NCBI RefSeq assembly: GCF_000526915.1 | Contig: NZ_JAGZ01000004.1 | Coordinates: 401,366-465,365, forward strand | Reading direction: 5' to 3' | DNA: 64,000 nt | Source: Mycobacterium genavense ATCC 51234 | GTDB lineage: Bacteria > Actinomycetota > Actinomycetes > Mycobacteriales > Mycobacteriaceae | In this document: piece by piece, positions 38,371-48,083 of the stretch | Layout of the letters: every line of letters starts with the position of its first letter | Position numbering within the stretch: the stretch's first letter is position 1 | The notes under the pieces: model-generated | What the model was told of the DNA's origin: nothing | The model's input: only the letters and a program-made list of their open reading frames with translations | Databases searched by the model: none | Position numbers and translations under genes: made by a program

Positions 38371-39525
38371 TTACCTGCTAAGAATCGCCACTGCGGCGGT
38401 GCCGGGCGCCCCGTACAACTGGGCGAGGCCGACTCGAGGATTGTTGGGAACCTGGCGATCACCTGCGGTGCCCCACAGTTGATGGACCAGCTCGTACACC
38501 TGGCGCAGGCCTGAGGCGCCGATCGGTTCGCCGTTGGCGATCAAACCGCCGTCAGTGTTGATCGGTAGGCGCCCGTCGATTCGGGTCGCGCCGACGGCGA
38601 GCAGTGCCTCCTGCTCGCCGTCTTTGCACAGCATTGTCTCGGCCATATGAATGATTTCCGAGCCGGAGTCGGTGTCCTGCAGTTGCGCGACATCGACGTC
38701 GGCCGGGCCGATTCCCGCGGATTCGTATGCCTGCGCCGCGGCGCTGCAGGTTGCTCCGGGCCGGATCGGCATTTCGATTGAGGTCCGCAGTAATTCGAAA
38801 CCGCCCTCGGTTCGGCTACGCAACGCCGTCGACCGCAGGTAGACCGGGACGTCGTTGTACTGCTTGGCTTTGTCGCCGCGGCAAAGGACTACTGCGGCCG
38901 CGCCTTCGTTCGGGTTGCAGTACATATACTGCCGCAGTGGAGCGTTGACGATTGGGCTCTGCGAGATCATGTCGGCGCTCATCGGCTTGCGGCGCCAAGC
39001 ATGAGGGGTAAGCGCTCCGTTGCCGAGGTTCTTCTCGGCGACGCGGGCGAGCGTCTGCTCGGAGATGCCGTGGTCGTGCATGTAGCGCATGATCTTCGTG
39101 CCGAAGTAGTGGGTGGTAAGGAACATACCCTGATCGCCATACCATTGCGGCAGACCCGACACCGCCGGGTCCGCACCGAACGCCCCACGTGGGTGCTTGT
39201 CCAGGCCGACCGCGACTGTGATATCTGCGAGACCGTTCTCGATCTCCCGCGCGGCCAGGGTCAGCAGCGAGTTGCCGGTGGCGCATCCACTCAATGTGGC
39301 GCGTGCCGAAATACCGGTCATACCGAGAATTCCCGTGACCGCCTCGGGATTGCTGACTTCGAGGCTGCCCGCATACAGGCTTTGCACCTGCGTCCAGGTG
39401 ATGCCCGCGTCGGCAAGCGCGCGATTCGTCGCTACCGCACCCATTTCCAGCGCGGAACGGTCGTCGTAGCGACCGAACGGGTGAAGTCCGACGCCGATGA
39501 CGGCGACGCTCGGCGATGCGCTCAC
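38371..39525 (-). CDS. Thiolase / lipid-transfer protein
   Basis: The product is 384 residues from ATG 39525, MSASPSVAVIGVGLHPFGRY. The nucleophile motif is LSGCATGNSLLTLAA. The second signature is QLQDTDSGSEIIHMAE, in place of the VHD found in other SCP2 thiolases. The C-terminal loop is NTDGGLIANGEPIGASGLRQVYE, lacking the second Cys. This combination is typical of a mycobacterial lipid-transfer-protein subgroup rather than a degradative defect. It is the first gene of a leftward operon, divergent across box I. It is intact. Confidence 0.85.
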   Translation of the reverse strand: MSASPSVAVIGVGLHPFGRYDDRSALEMGAVATNRALADAGITWTQVQSLYAGSLEVSNPEAVTGILGMTGISARATLSGCATGNSLLTLAAREIENGLADITVAVGLDKHPRGAFGADPAVSGLPQWYGDQGMFLTTHYFGTKIMRYMHDHGISEQTLARVAEKNLGNGALTPHAWRRKPMSADMISQSPIVNAPLRQYMYCNPNEGAAAVVLCRGDKAKQYNDVPVYLRSTALRSRTEGGFELLRTSIEMPIRPGATCSAAAQAYESAGIGPADVDVAQLQDTDSGSEIIHMAETMLCKDGEQEALLAVGATRIDGRLPINTDGGLIANGEPIGASGLRQVYELVHQLWGTAGDRQVPNNPRVGLAQLYGAPGTAAVAILSR

Positions 39526-39550
39526 GGTGCTCCCATCGATACTGGCAACC

Positions 39551-39566
39551 AGATAACTATATATCT
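39551..39566. promoter_or_regulatory. 16-bp AT palindrome, box I
   Basis: AGATAACTATATATCT lies between the divergent thiolase operon (start 39525) and acyl-CoA synthetase gene (start 39643). Its arms differ by one base from a perfect repeat. Confidence 0.6.
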
Positions 39567-39642
39567 ATTTGTGCGAGTTAAACTACACCGTTCGAACAAC
39601 GATCCCGCACCCGGGGACGCGACGACGAAGGGACAACGGCAG

Positions 39643-41141
39643 GTGAGTGTTTCATTGCTGCTGGAGATGGCGGCATCGAGCAGTCCTGACCGGCTGGCCG
39701 TCGTGGCCGACGAGCGCCGAATCACCTGTCAGACCCTCAGCGACCTCGCCGACGCCGGGGCCGGGGTGATCACCCGCTCAGGCGCAAAGCACCTCGCGTA
39801 CCTCGGTGCTGGTGGCCTGATGCTGCCCCTGCTGATTTTCTCGTCATCGCGTGCCGCGTTGCCGTTGACGCCGCTCAACTACCGGCTCTCCGCGCAGGGG
39901 CTCCAGGCGCTGATCGACCGTTTGGCCGATCCGCCGGTGGTCGTCGATCACGCGTACCGCGACGTGATTCGCGCCGGGACGCGAACGATCGATGCGACCG
40001 AGTTCGTGGCATCTGCATTGGCCGGGAAGCCGACAGCAGCCGAGTTCGCGGACCGGACGATGCCGCGATCGTGCTGTTCACCTCGGGTACGACGGCACAG
40101 CCGAAGGCGGTGAACTGACGCACCGCAACCTGACGAGCTACGTGATGGGCACGGTGGAGTTCGGTGCCGCCAACGACAGCGATGCTGCGCTGATCTGTGT
40201 ACCGCCCTATCACATCGCCGGTGTCGGAGCGGTGCTGTCCAATCTGTACGCGGGCCGCAAGATGGTGTACCTGAACAACTTCGACGCACGCGATATGGGT
40301 GCGACTGGTCCGCGATGAGGCGATCACCACCGCCACCGTGGTACCGACCATGCTCGACCGCATCGTCAGCGTGATCGACAGTGAGGCGATCGCATTGCCC
40401 TCACTGCGCAACTTGGCATATGGGGGCTCCAGAATCGGGTTACCGCTGGTGCGACGAGCGCTCGACTTGCTACCCGACGTGGGATTCGTCAACGCCTACG
40501 GGCTGACCGAGACGAGTTCCACCATCGCCGTACTCACGCCCGACGACCACCGACTCGCGCACGGATCCGACGATCCTGCAGTTGCCCGCAGACTGGGATC
40601 GGTGAGCCGGCCAGTACCCGGCATAGAGGTTCAGATCCGAGACGCTGAAGGAGTTTCCCTCGGGCCCGGGGTAACCGGGGAATTATTCGTCCGGGGCGAT
40701 CAGGTGTCGGGCCGTTACGCCGGGATCGGTTCGGTCCTCGACGACGCGGGTTGGTTTGCGACCAAGGACCTCGCGATGATCGACGGGGAGGGTTATCTGT
40801 TCATCCGTGGGCGCGCCGACGACACCATCATTCGTGGTGGGGAGAACATCGCTCCTGCCGAACTCGAAGACATCCTTGTCGAGCACCCCGACGTGCGCGA
40901 AGTGGCGGTCGTCGGCGTCGACGACCCGCAGTGGGGTCAGTCGATTGTCGCGGTTGTGGTGCGGGCGGCCGGTTGCTCACCGGATCCCGAGGATTTGCGC
41001 ACCTATGTGCGCGACAGGCTGCGCGGCTCCCGGACGCCCGATCAAGTGGTGTTCTGCGACCAGCTGCCCACCAACGCGACCGGCAAGATCTTGCGCCGTG
41101 ACATCGTGGCACAGCTGACCACCGCCGACCCACCCGACTGA
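39643..41141 (+). pseudogene. Acyl-CoA synthetase (AMP-binding), at least three frameshifts
   Basis: GTG 39643 follows GAAGGGA: VSVSLLLEMAASSSPDRLAV. The N-terminal domain runs to about 40060. The P-loop IVLFTSGTTAQPKAV is in a second frame (40070-40112). ELTHRNLTSYVMGTVEFG...AGRKMVYLNN is in a third. VRDEAITTATVVPTML through YGLTETSS, GWFATKDLAMIDGEGYLFIRGRADD and TNATGKILRRDIVAQL is in a fourth stretch, ending at 41141. All core motifs can be read, so the gene decayed recently. Confidence 0.85.
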
Positions 41142-41199
41142 AATGCCAGTCGGGTGAGGCGAATTGGCGGCACTAGAAGGGATCGAACGGTCTGCGAGG

Positions 41200-42435
41200 C
41201 TAGGCGCCGGCCGCCTCGAGCACGGGCGGTTTGGTCACGTCTGGATCCGGGTTGCGGATCGGCAGCCCCATGAACCTACGTGCGTTGTCGCCCATGAAGT
41301 CGTAGGTCCTTCGTCGATCCATGCCCTCGGCGTACTTGAAATACCCTTTGGGAGTCTCCAGCCCTTCGGGGTGCGGATAGTCGGAACCGAACAGGACCTT
41401 GTCCCAGCCAACCGTCTCGACGACGTCGGCCACCGAGCCCTCCCAGAACGGGCTGACCCAGACGTTGCGCCGGCACACCTCGAGGGGATGTTCCGGAAAC
41501 GCTTGCGGCATCTTCTTATAGAGCTCAGACATGTCGTGGAACAGCGGCCGAATCCAAGCGCTGCGATTTTCAACGCTCGCGATCCGCAGCTTGGGGAAGC
41601 GGGTCAAGGTGCCATCGCAGATCAAGCTGGACAGCATGTCGGAGATCTCGCGGTGGCCCGGCACCAGCCACCGGAACGCGCTCATTTCCATAAAGTTGTT
41701 GGTTGAAGGCGGTTCCCACATGTTGATGTAGTCGGTCAGCGGCGGCTGGCTGGCGTGCAGCACAATCGGCAGACCGGCGGCCTCCACTTCCCGCCAGAAT
41801 GGGTCGAACTCGGGCAATGCCGGCGACCGCCATCCCTTGAATCCGCGCACCGGTGCCGGTTTGATCAGCGCCACCTTCGCGCCGCATTCGAGGATGTACT
41901 CGAGTTCTTTCAGTGCCTCGTCGAGTATCCCGAGGTTGATGACTGGCGTCGAGTAGACACGATCTTCGGTGACATAGCCCCAATGTTCGAACATCCACTG
42001 GTTGAGAGCGTGAATCATTGCCGCCGTGAGTTCCGGGTCCTCGGCAGAGGAATGCTCAACCAGGTTGGCCAACGTGGGGTAATTCAAGCATTCACTGACG
42101 CCTTGCCGATCCAGTTCGCGGATTCGGTCGGCCGGATTTCGGGACGCCAACGGGGCATCGATGGCCGGACCCTGCATCTCGCGCAGCGTGAGACCCTCTG
42201 GGTTTTGTGCTGCGTAGAACTTCTCGTGGGAGCCCGGCGCCGCGACCCGCTCGAAGGTTGGGTTGGGGATGTATTCGGTGATCTTGCCCAAGATCGCGAT
42301 GCGGGTGTGCCGTCCGACGTTGACGAACTGCACCGACCGCTGATACTGCTCCGGCAGGAACTTTGTCAGCGCCTCGGGTGTCTCGTACATGTGCTGGTCG
42401 GCGTCGAAAATTGGCGCCTCGTCGAATTGCGTCAT
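41200..42435 (-). CDS. Amidohydrolase 2 family metal-dependent hydrolase
   Basis: The product is 411 residues from ATG 42435, preceded by GAGGAGG. It begins MTQFDEAPIFDADQHMYETP, with the metal-binding DxH-like motif (Asp12, His15), VLHASQPP and the C-terminal LFGSDYPHPEG aspartate. The family (ACMSD/LigJ-like TIM barrels) hydrolyses, hydrates or decarboxylates ring-derived acids. In actinobacteria these enzymes are common in aromatic and steroid pathways. It is divergent from a TetR gene with two copies of TGACA-N4-TGTCA between them. It is intact. Confidence 0.87.
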   Translation of the reverse strand: MTQFDEAPIFDADQHMYETPEALTKFLPEQYQRSVQFVNVGRHTRIAILGKITEYIPNPTFERVAAPGSHEKFYAAQNPEGLTLREMQGPAIDAPLASRNPADRIRELDRQGVSECLNYPTLANLVEHSSAEDPELTAAMIHALNQWMFEHWGYVTEDRVYSTPVINLGILDEALKELEYILECGAKVALIKPAPVRGFKGWRSPALPEFDPFWREVEAAGLPIVLHASQPPLTDYINMWEPPSTNNFMEMSAFRWLVPGHREISDMLSSLICDGTLTRFPKLRIASVENRSAWIRPLFHDMSELYKKMPQAFPEHPLEVCRRNVWVSPFWEGSVADVVETVGWDKVLFGSDYPHPEGLETPKGYFKYAEGMDRRRTYDFMGDNARRFMGLPIRNPDPDVTKPPVLEAAGA

Positions 42436-42482
42436 CGCGCGGACCTCCTCGTCCTCCAGTGTGAACCGAGCTTCGCATCACC

Positions 42483-42496
42483 TGACACAAGTGTCA
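42483..42496. promoter_or_regulatory. TetR operator candidate, copy 1
   Basis: TGACACAAGTGTCA is a perfect inverted repeat in the 142-bp gap between the amidohydrolase (start 42435) and the TetR gene (start 42578). The same TGACA-N4-TGTCA half-sites recur at 42550. Confidence 0.7.
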
Positions 42497-42549
42497 AGTC
42501 AAACCAACTAGATCGTCAAAAGCACATATCAATCCTGCTTATTGCTTGA

Positions 42550-42563
42550 TGACATAACTGTCA
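42550..42563. promoter_or_regulatory. TetR operator candidate, copy 2
   Basis: TGACATAACTGTCA repeats the TGACA-N4-TGTCA pattern of 42483, 14 bp before the TetR start codon. This is a position suited to autorepression. Confidence 0.7.
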
Positions 42564-42577
42564 GCTAACCTGGCCGA

Positions 42578-43222
42578 ATGACTTCAACCGCCGGTCGCGA
42601 CGGGAACCCGGAAGAGCTGGGGCGTGGTCAGCGGACGCGAGCTGCGATCCTGGAAGCCAGCAGGCAGTGCTTCCTGGAGCACGGTTACGCCGGGACGTCG
42701 ATCAATGCCATTGCCGCGGCCAGCGGCGTCTCGAGGGCTAACTTCTATGTGTATTTCAAAGATAAGCACGAAGTCTTCAAAACGTTGGGGCGCTTGGCTT
42801 TTCATGACATTATCGGAGTGCTGAACCAATGGGCTGACACGCCCCGGCCGATCACCACGGACGCCGTGCGGGTTTGGGTCGAGAGCTATTTCGCCTATCT
42901 GGATCGCCACGGAGCCTTCGTCCTCGCAGCGGCCCACTTCGCTCCCAACGACAAAGCCTTTCAGCAATCCCGCGACCGCATGTTGACGCGCGCGGCATGG
43001 AAGCTCGGTCAAGCACTGGATTGCTCTGATGCATACTCGCCAGAGGTGATGGGAATGCTGATTATGGGATTGCTCGACCGCGCCTGGCATTCGGTGCAAA
43101 CTCAGTCGGTGCGTGTCGACCGCGACGAGGTGGTGAGCGCGGTCGCCGACATCATCTTCGCCCACGTCGGGCAATCGAACGCCGGCGATCCGCAGCTGGT
43201 CACAAAGGTTCCGGCGTCGTGA
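42578..43222 (+). CDS. TetR-family regulator
   Basis: The 214-residue product has an N-terminal HTH (RAAILEASRQCFLEHGYAGTSINAIAAASGVSRANFYVYFKDK, about residues 21-63) and a long helical ligand domain. Its gene overlaps the following thiolase remnant (GTGA) and is divergent from the amidohydrolase. The duplicated TGACA-N4-TGTCA palindrome in the shared promoter is its probable operator, giving control of both directions. The effector is unknown, perhaps a CoA ester of the pathway. It is intact. Confidence 0.9.
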   Translation: MTSTAGRDGNPEELGRGQRTRAAILEASRQCFLEHGYAGTSINAIAAASGVSRANFYVYFKDKHEVFKTLGRLAFHDIIGVLNQWADTPRPITTDAVRVWVESYFAYLDRHGAFVLAAAHFAPNDKAFQQSRDRMLTRAAWKLGQALDCSDAYSPEVMGMLIMGLLDRAWHSVQTQSVRVDRDEVVSAVADIIFAHVGQSNAGDPQLVTKVPAS

Positions 43223-44411
43223 CAAGCGGGCCTTTTGGCGGCAAGGCCGTGATCACCGGTGCGGGCAAATCGCAAGTGGGTCGTCGATTGGGTCGCACCG
43301 GCTTGGATCTGACGCTTGAGGCCGTCGAGCGTGCGATTGCGCACGCGGGTCTCAGCGTCGACGATATCGACGGCGTGGCAAGCTATCCCGGCCCCGGCGC
43401 ACCCGACATCGGTTTCTCCGGTGCAACCGTCACCGAAGTGCATAACGCTCTTGGGCTGCGTTGCCGGTGGTTCGTTTCGGCTATGGAGACGGCGGGGCGA
43501 ATCGGCCCCGCCATCGAAGCATGCATGGCCGTGACATTGGGGCTGGCCACCCACGTCGTCGTCTACCGGTCGGTGTGGGAGTCCACCGCCGCACAGCAGG
43601 CCGGTGGAGGACGTGCGTCAGTTCTGTTAGGCGGCGGGCAGCTGCCCCCGCACCTGGAATGGGTCGCGCCGTTTGGGGCGCTGTCGGCCGTCAACTGGCT
43701 GGCCATGCCCGCGCAGCGTTACATGCACGATTTCGGGCTCACTCGCGAACAACTCGGTCAGATTGCGGTCAATGGGCGCCGCAACGCCGCGCTCAATCCC
43801 GACGCGATTTACCGCGATCCGATGACAATCGAGGATTATCTTGGCGCACGGATGATCTCGGAACCGTTGTGCCTCTAGGACTGCGATATCCCGTGCGATG
43901 GTGCGACCGCAGTGGTGATCTCCCGCCGTGGTGCGGTCGCCGGATTGCCACGACACCCCCTCACGGTGGAGTCGGTAGGTACTGGGATGTTCGAGCGGGC
44001 GACGTGGGATCAGCGCCGCGATCTCACCACGATGGCAGCGCACGATGCCGGCGCCACGCTGTGGGAGCGAACGACACTGGTTCCCGCCGACGTCGACATG
44101 GCGCAGGTTTACGACGGTTTCAGCTTTCTCACGGTGATGTGGCTGGAGGCCTTGGGTTTTGTGACCACGGCAGGTCGGTCCATTCATCGAAGGTGGAGAA
44201 CGGATCAGTCTCACCGGCGACCTGCCCGTGAACACAAGCGGTGGGCAGCTGTCGGGCGGGGCGCCTGCACGGCATGGGATTTTTGCACGAGGCCTGCGTG
44301 CAAATGTGGGGCGAGGGCGGTGACCGACAGGTTGCCCAACCGCCCGAGGTGGTTGCCGTCGGTGTTGGCGGGGGTCCGGTGGCGGGAGCAATGCTACTGA
44401 GCGCCAGGTAG
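43219..44411 (+). pseudogene. Thiolase / lipid-transfer protein, nonsense codon and frameshifts
   Basis: GTG 43219 overlaps the TetR stop and gives VTSGPFGGKAVITGAGKSQV. TAG at 43876 ends SEPLCL*, where relatives have YDCD. The same frame then continues DCDIPCDGATAVVISRRGAV ... VPADVDMAQVYDGFSFLTVMWLEALGF. Near 44185 and again near 44262 the frame shifts. The C-terminus GRLHGMGFLHEACVQMWGEGGDRQVA ... VGGGPVAGAMLL ends at 44411. It belongs to the SCP2 thiolase group. At least three lesions. Confidence 0.83.
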
Positions 44412-44426
44412 TTTCAGGAAGCCGGG

Positions 44427-45965
44427 GTGTCGCCGCCGACGGGCGAGGTGATGCTTGGCGACGCAGTGCACGACAACGCGCGGCGTTACCCCGATCGCAT
44501 CGCATACCGGATGGGGAACCAAGCACTTACTCATGCCCAGCTGCGGGATCGGGCGATTGCGCTGGCGGACGTGCTGGCCGACTTGGGTGTGCGGTATCAG
44601 GACCGCATTGCCGTCATGGGGCGAAACAGTCTGGGGTTCGGCATCGTGCTGGCCGCCAGCCAGATCAGCGGAATCATCCTGGTTACCATCAGCTTCCGCT
44701 CGACGTCGAGCGAAGTGGCTGACGCGCTGGGACGCGTGTCTCCGGCAATCGTGTTCTGCGATCGGGAATTCGAGCCGATGATCACCGTGGCGGCGGCCCA
44801 AGCGGGGATTCGTCGAGTGATAACGCTTGACGAGCCCACCTTGGGATCATTGGGTGCCGCCGTCCCACATGTACCTGTCCGCAGGGTGCCGGCCGATGGC
44901 GTTGCGTGCCTGTTGTTCACGAGTGACACCACCGGTGCGGCCAAGTGCTGTATCCTGGGCCGCGGGGAGATGCAGGCCATTGCGCTGACTATGAACGCCG
45001 CGATGGGATCGGGTTGTGAGGACCGAGTGCTGATCAATATGCCGATGTTCCATATCGGCGCGATGGCGATCGTCGGCGGCGTGTACGCGCGCGGCGGGAC
45101 GGTGATACTGCAGCGGCAGTTCGACACTGCGGAGGCCGTGCGGCTGATCCGTGCGGAGGAGGTGACGATCCTGCACATGGCGCCCACCATGCTCCAGTCG
45201 CTACTGGATGAGGCAAGCGACGACGATGAGCTCTCTTCGGTGCGCACCGTGGTCTACTCTGCCGCACCGATGGCCGTGTCAACGTTGCGGCGGGCCCTCG
45301 AAAAGATGCCCCGGGCCGGATTTTTGAACCTGTACGGGCAGACCAAGGCGATCGTGTCGGTATTGCCGCGCGAACTGCACAGCCTCGACCAGGACGCGGC
45401 CGCGACCTTACGATCGGTCGGGTTCCCGTTCCCCGGTGTGCAAGTCAAGATCGTCGACGAGTTCGGTTGCGCGGTTCCCGACGGGGTTGTGGGTGAGGTT
45501 GCGGTCAAGTCCGACATGATGTTTCGTGGTTATCTCAACGATCCCGACGCCACTCGGGCGACGCTGCGCGAGGGATGGTGCCACACCGGCGATATCGGGA
45601 GATTCGACCAGCGCGGTCTGCTCTACCTGGTCGACCGCAAGAAGGACGTGATAATCACCGGTGGCGAGAACGCGTCTTCGCCCGATGTCGAGGATGTCGT
45701 CAGCGGCGTCGACGGTGTCGCCGCGTGCGCGGTGGTCGGCGCCCCGGACCGCAGATGGGGTGAGACGGTATGCGCGGTCGTGGTGCTCGCCCTGGGGGCT
45801 ACGGTCACATTGGAATCCCTCCGGCGCGCCGTGTGGTCACAACTGGCCGACTACAAAGTTCCACGACGACTCGAAATCGTGAATGCGCTACCGCAACTGG
45901 CAAATGGAAAGATCGACAAGAAACTGCTGCGCGTACAGGTTGCCCGTCAGGGCGTGCCGGGCTGA
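44427..45965 (+). CDS. Acyl-CoA synthetase-like protein with altered active-site motifs
   Basis: The 512-residue ORF has the AMP-forming ligase fold: YPDRIAYRMGNQALTHAQLR, MFHIGAMAIVGGVYARGGTVIL, GWCHTGDIGRFDQRGLLYLVDRKKDVIITGGENASSPDVEDV and C-terminal LPQLANGKIDKKLL. The phosphate-binding loop, normally TSGTTGxPKG, reads TSDTTGAAKCC (165-175). The YGxTE motif, whose Glu binds magnesium, reads YGQTKAI (303-309). Both changes point to loss of activity even though the frame is open. It follows the thiolase remnant by 15 bp and converges on a CAP-domain remnant. Confidence 0.8.
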   Translation: MSPPTGEVMLGDAVHDNARRYPDRIAYRMGNQALTHAQLRDRAIALADVLADLGVRYQDRIAVMGRNSLGFGIVLAASQISGIILVTISFRSTSSEVADALGRVSPAIVFCDREFEPMITVAAAQAGIRRVITLDEPTLGSLGAAVPHVPVRRVPADGVACLLFTSDTTGAAKCCILGRGEMQAIALTMNAAMGSGCEDRVLINMPMFHIGAMAIVGGVYARGGTVILQRQFDTAEAVRLIRAEEVTILHMAPTMLQSLLDEASDDDELSSVRTVVYSAAPMAVSTLRRALEKMPRAGFLNLYGQTKAIVSVLPRELHSLDQDAAATLRSVGFPFPGVQVKIVDEFGCAVPDGVVGEVAVKSDMMFRGYLNDPDATRATLREGWCHTGDIGRFDQRGLLYLVDRKKDVIITGGENASSPDVEDVVSGVDGVAACAVVGAPDRRWGETVCAVVVLALGATVTLESLRRAVWSQLADYKVPRRLEIVNALPQLANGKIDKKLLRVQVARQGVPG

Positions 45966-46439
45966 CCATACACAGCGACGACCACCGAGCGGGTCAGGCT
46001 GTTGGCAGACCAAACGCCGGTCGCGGTGTTCGAGCAATCCTGCATGATTGCCCGCAGCGGTGGGTTCCACCACCACTGGTTGAGAATCTCGATACCGGTG
46101 ATCGACAGTGCGGGGTTGATGGCGACGGTCTCGGCCACCTTGCCCACAAAGCCGGCCTGCTCGGCTCGGATCGAGGGCGTAGATCCGTCGGTCCCCAGGT
46201 CGCCGTCGAGCTGTGGATTGTTGAGGACGTCATCGGTATGTCTGCGTGCGGCCTCTTCGAGTCGTCCGTCGAGGCGCGGCTCGGTGGTGCAACCGTTCTG
46301 GCGTTGTGCGGTATAGATATTGGCGAATACGCTCTAATTGAGCAGCCGATTGGCGGCCTGCGCAACCGGCGCCGTCAGGGCCGTCGCCGCGACCAGCAAT
46401 GCGCTGATCACCAGCGCGTATCGACCGGGAGCAGGCATG
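45947..46439 (-). pseudogene. CAP-domain secreted protein, in-frame stop
   Basis: ATG 46439 gives a signal peptide (MPAPGRYALVISALLVAATA...APVAQA). TAG at 46334 stops it after ANRLLN. The same frame continues SVFANIYTAQRQNGCTTEPR, DDVLNNPQLDGDLGTDGSTP and VAETVAINPALSITGIEILN to SVVVAVYGQPGTP at 45947, typical of mycobacterial CAP (SCP-like) exported proteins. A single base change (perhaps TTG to TAG) explains it. The end overlaps the ligase gene end on the other strand. Confidence 0.8.
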
Positions 46440-46459
46440 ATCGCCCCTCGCCTTCCTTT

Positions 46460-46475
46460 ATCTATAGGGTTATAC
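46460..46475. promoter_or_regulatory. 16-bp AT element, box J
   Basis: ATCTATAGGGTTATAC (GTATAACCCTATAGAT on the minus strand) lies 21 bp upstream of the CAP gene start. It shares 14 of 16 bases with box B at 4439. Confidence 0.5.
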
Positions 46476-46518
46476 AGTTTAGACATTAGGGCGTCGTCTT
46501 GTAAATCGTCGCGGGTGA

Positions 46519-46932
46519 TCAGAGGTTGGTAATGACGGGGTCGCTGGTAAAGCAGACATACCGATCCGGCGAGATCGTCATGCCGCACAGCTTTCCGGTG
46601 GTGGTAAGCCTGCCGTGCGGTGACGTGGCCAGTACTACCTGCGCATGCGTGTAGAGCGCTTTGGTGGTGCACTGGCGGGGTCCGCCGTCCTGAGCGAGGC
46701 ACACCGTCAGCGTGTTGGGGGTGAAGGCCCCGCTGCACGCGCCCGGTGTCAGCGTTGCGGTGACCGCCAGGGCTCCGCCGGGAATGACCGCCGGCTGGGC
46801 CGCCGAGACGGTGAATTGGCAGTTCTCCGCGCTTGCCGGCTCCGAACCAGGCTCAGCGGCTGCGGGATTGGCGCAGCAGACCGTGGCCGCTGCCACCGCG
46901 GCGGCGCGGCAGGCGATGCGTCGCAAGGTCAT
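46519..46932 (-). CDS. Small exported protein of unknown function
   Basis: The 137-residue product has a signal peptide (MTLRRIACRAAAVAAATVCCANPAAA, cleavage near residue 26). The mature part has about five cysteines and a beta-rich, Thr/Ala-rich composition (ATLTPGACSGAFTPNTLTVC, RQCTTKALYTHAQVVLATSP, GKLCGMTISPDRYVCF). No enzymatic motif is visible. It resembles the small secreted proteins common in mycobacteria, but I cannot assign a family. It lies upstream of the CAP remnant on the same strand. It is intact. Confidence 0.7.
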   Translation of the reverse strand: MTLRRIACRAAAVAAATVCCANPAAAEPGSEPASAENCQFTVSAAQPAVIPGGALAVTATLTPGACSGAFTPNTLTVCLAQDGGPRQCTTKALYTHAQVVLATSPHGRLTTTGKLCGMTISPDRYVCFTSDPVITNL

Positions 46933-47107
46933 TTGCCGATGGTAGCCTAGAGACAGCTAAATGTTTAGAGAATTGGGTGGCCATGTGTTCTTGCGGCGCG
47001 GTTGACCGCCTTCGAGGGCCAAACACCTAACGGAAAAGCGTTAGCGAATGGCGCGAAAGCGCGCTAGCGTCGGCACAGCGGTCGGCGACCGCGGAGCGAG
47101 GACTATC

Positions 47108-48083
47108 TTGAAACGACAGGTGATGTGCGCCGAACACGAGGCGTTCCGTCATATCGTGCGCCAATTCATCGAACGCGAACTCGCCCCGAACGCTCAGCAA
47201 TGGGAGGAGGCGCGACTGGTCGACAGATTGGCGTTTGTTGCTGCCGGAAAGTGTGGACTCGTCGGGTTCAACATCCCGGAAGAATTCGGCGGCGGCGGCG
47301 TCGAAGACTTCCGATTCAACGCCGTAATCGACGAGGAACTTGCCCGCTACGCGGGACCGGCGCCGTCCCTGAGTCTGCAAAACGACGTGGTGGGGCCCTA
47401 TTTCACGTCGTTGGGCACCCCCGAGCAGAAGCAGCGGTGGTTACCGGGGATCGCTAGTGGTGAGTTGATTGTCGCGATCGCGATGACCGAACCCGATGCC
47501 GGCAGCGATCTCGCGGGTATCCGTACCTCGGCCGTACGCAATGGTGACAGCTGGATTGTCAATGGCGCCAAGACGTTTATCTCGTCCGGCTACAACTGTG
47601 ATCTCGTGGTGGTGGTATGTCGCACCGACCCTGACGCTGGTCACAAGGGCTTCTCGCTGCTGGTCGTCGAGGCCGATATGCCGGGCTTCACCCGTGGCCG
47701 CAAGCTCGACAAGCTGGGTCTGCACTATCAGGACACCGCTGAGTTGATATTCGACAATGTTCGGGTGCCCGCGACAAATCTGTTGGGTCAACAGGGACGC
47801 GGGTTCTATCACCTGATGCACAACCTGCCCTCGGAGCGGCTTTCGATCGCCATTTCCGCGGTTGCGGGTGCCCGTGAAACATGGCGACAGACCCTGCAGT
47901 ACGCCAAGGACCGGAAGGCTTTTGGGCAGGCGATAGGCAGCTTTCAGCACAACCGTTTTCTGCTCGCCGAGATGGACACCGAACTCGAGGTCGGTGAGCA
48001 ATACATTGATCGCTGCCTGCAGGCAGTCGTCGCCGGCGAGTTGACCGCGGTTGAGGCGTCGAAGGCGAAGTGGTGGTGCACGG
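47108..48083 (+). pseudogene. Acyl-CoA dehydrogenase, 3' end replaced by a fusion junction
   Basis: TTG 47108, after GGAGCGAGG, gives LKRQVMCAEHEAFRHIVRQF, similar in plan to the intact dehydrogenase at 23817. IAMTEPDAGSDLAGIRTSAV, WIVNGAKTFISSGYN, RGFYHLMHNLPSERLSIAIS and FGQAIGSFQHNRFLLAEM are present. After ASKAKWWCT (about 48082) the homology stops. The expected LHGGYGF and GGTTEIMK segments are missing, and the sequence continues directly into the C-terminal part of an SDR. The gene has lost its catalytic glutamate region by deletion or recombination. Confidence 0.85.
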
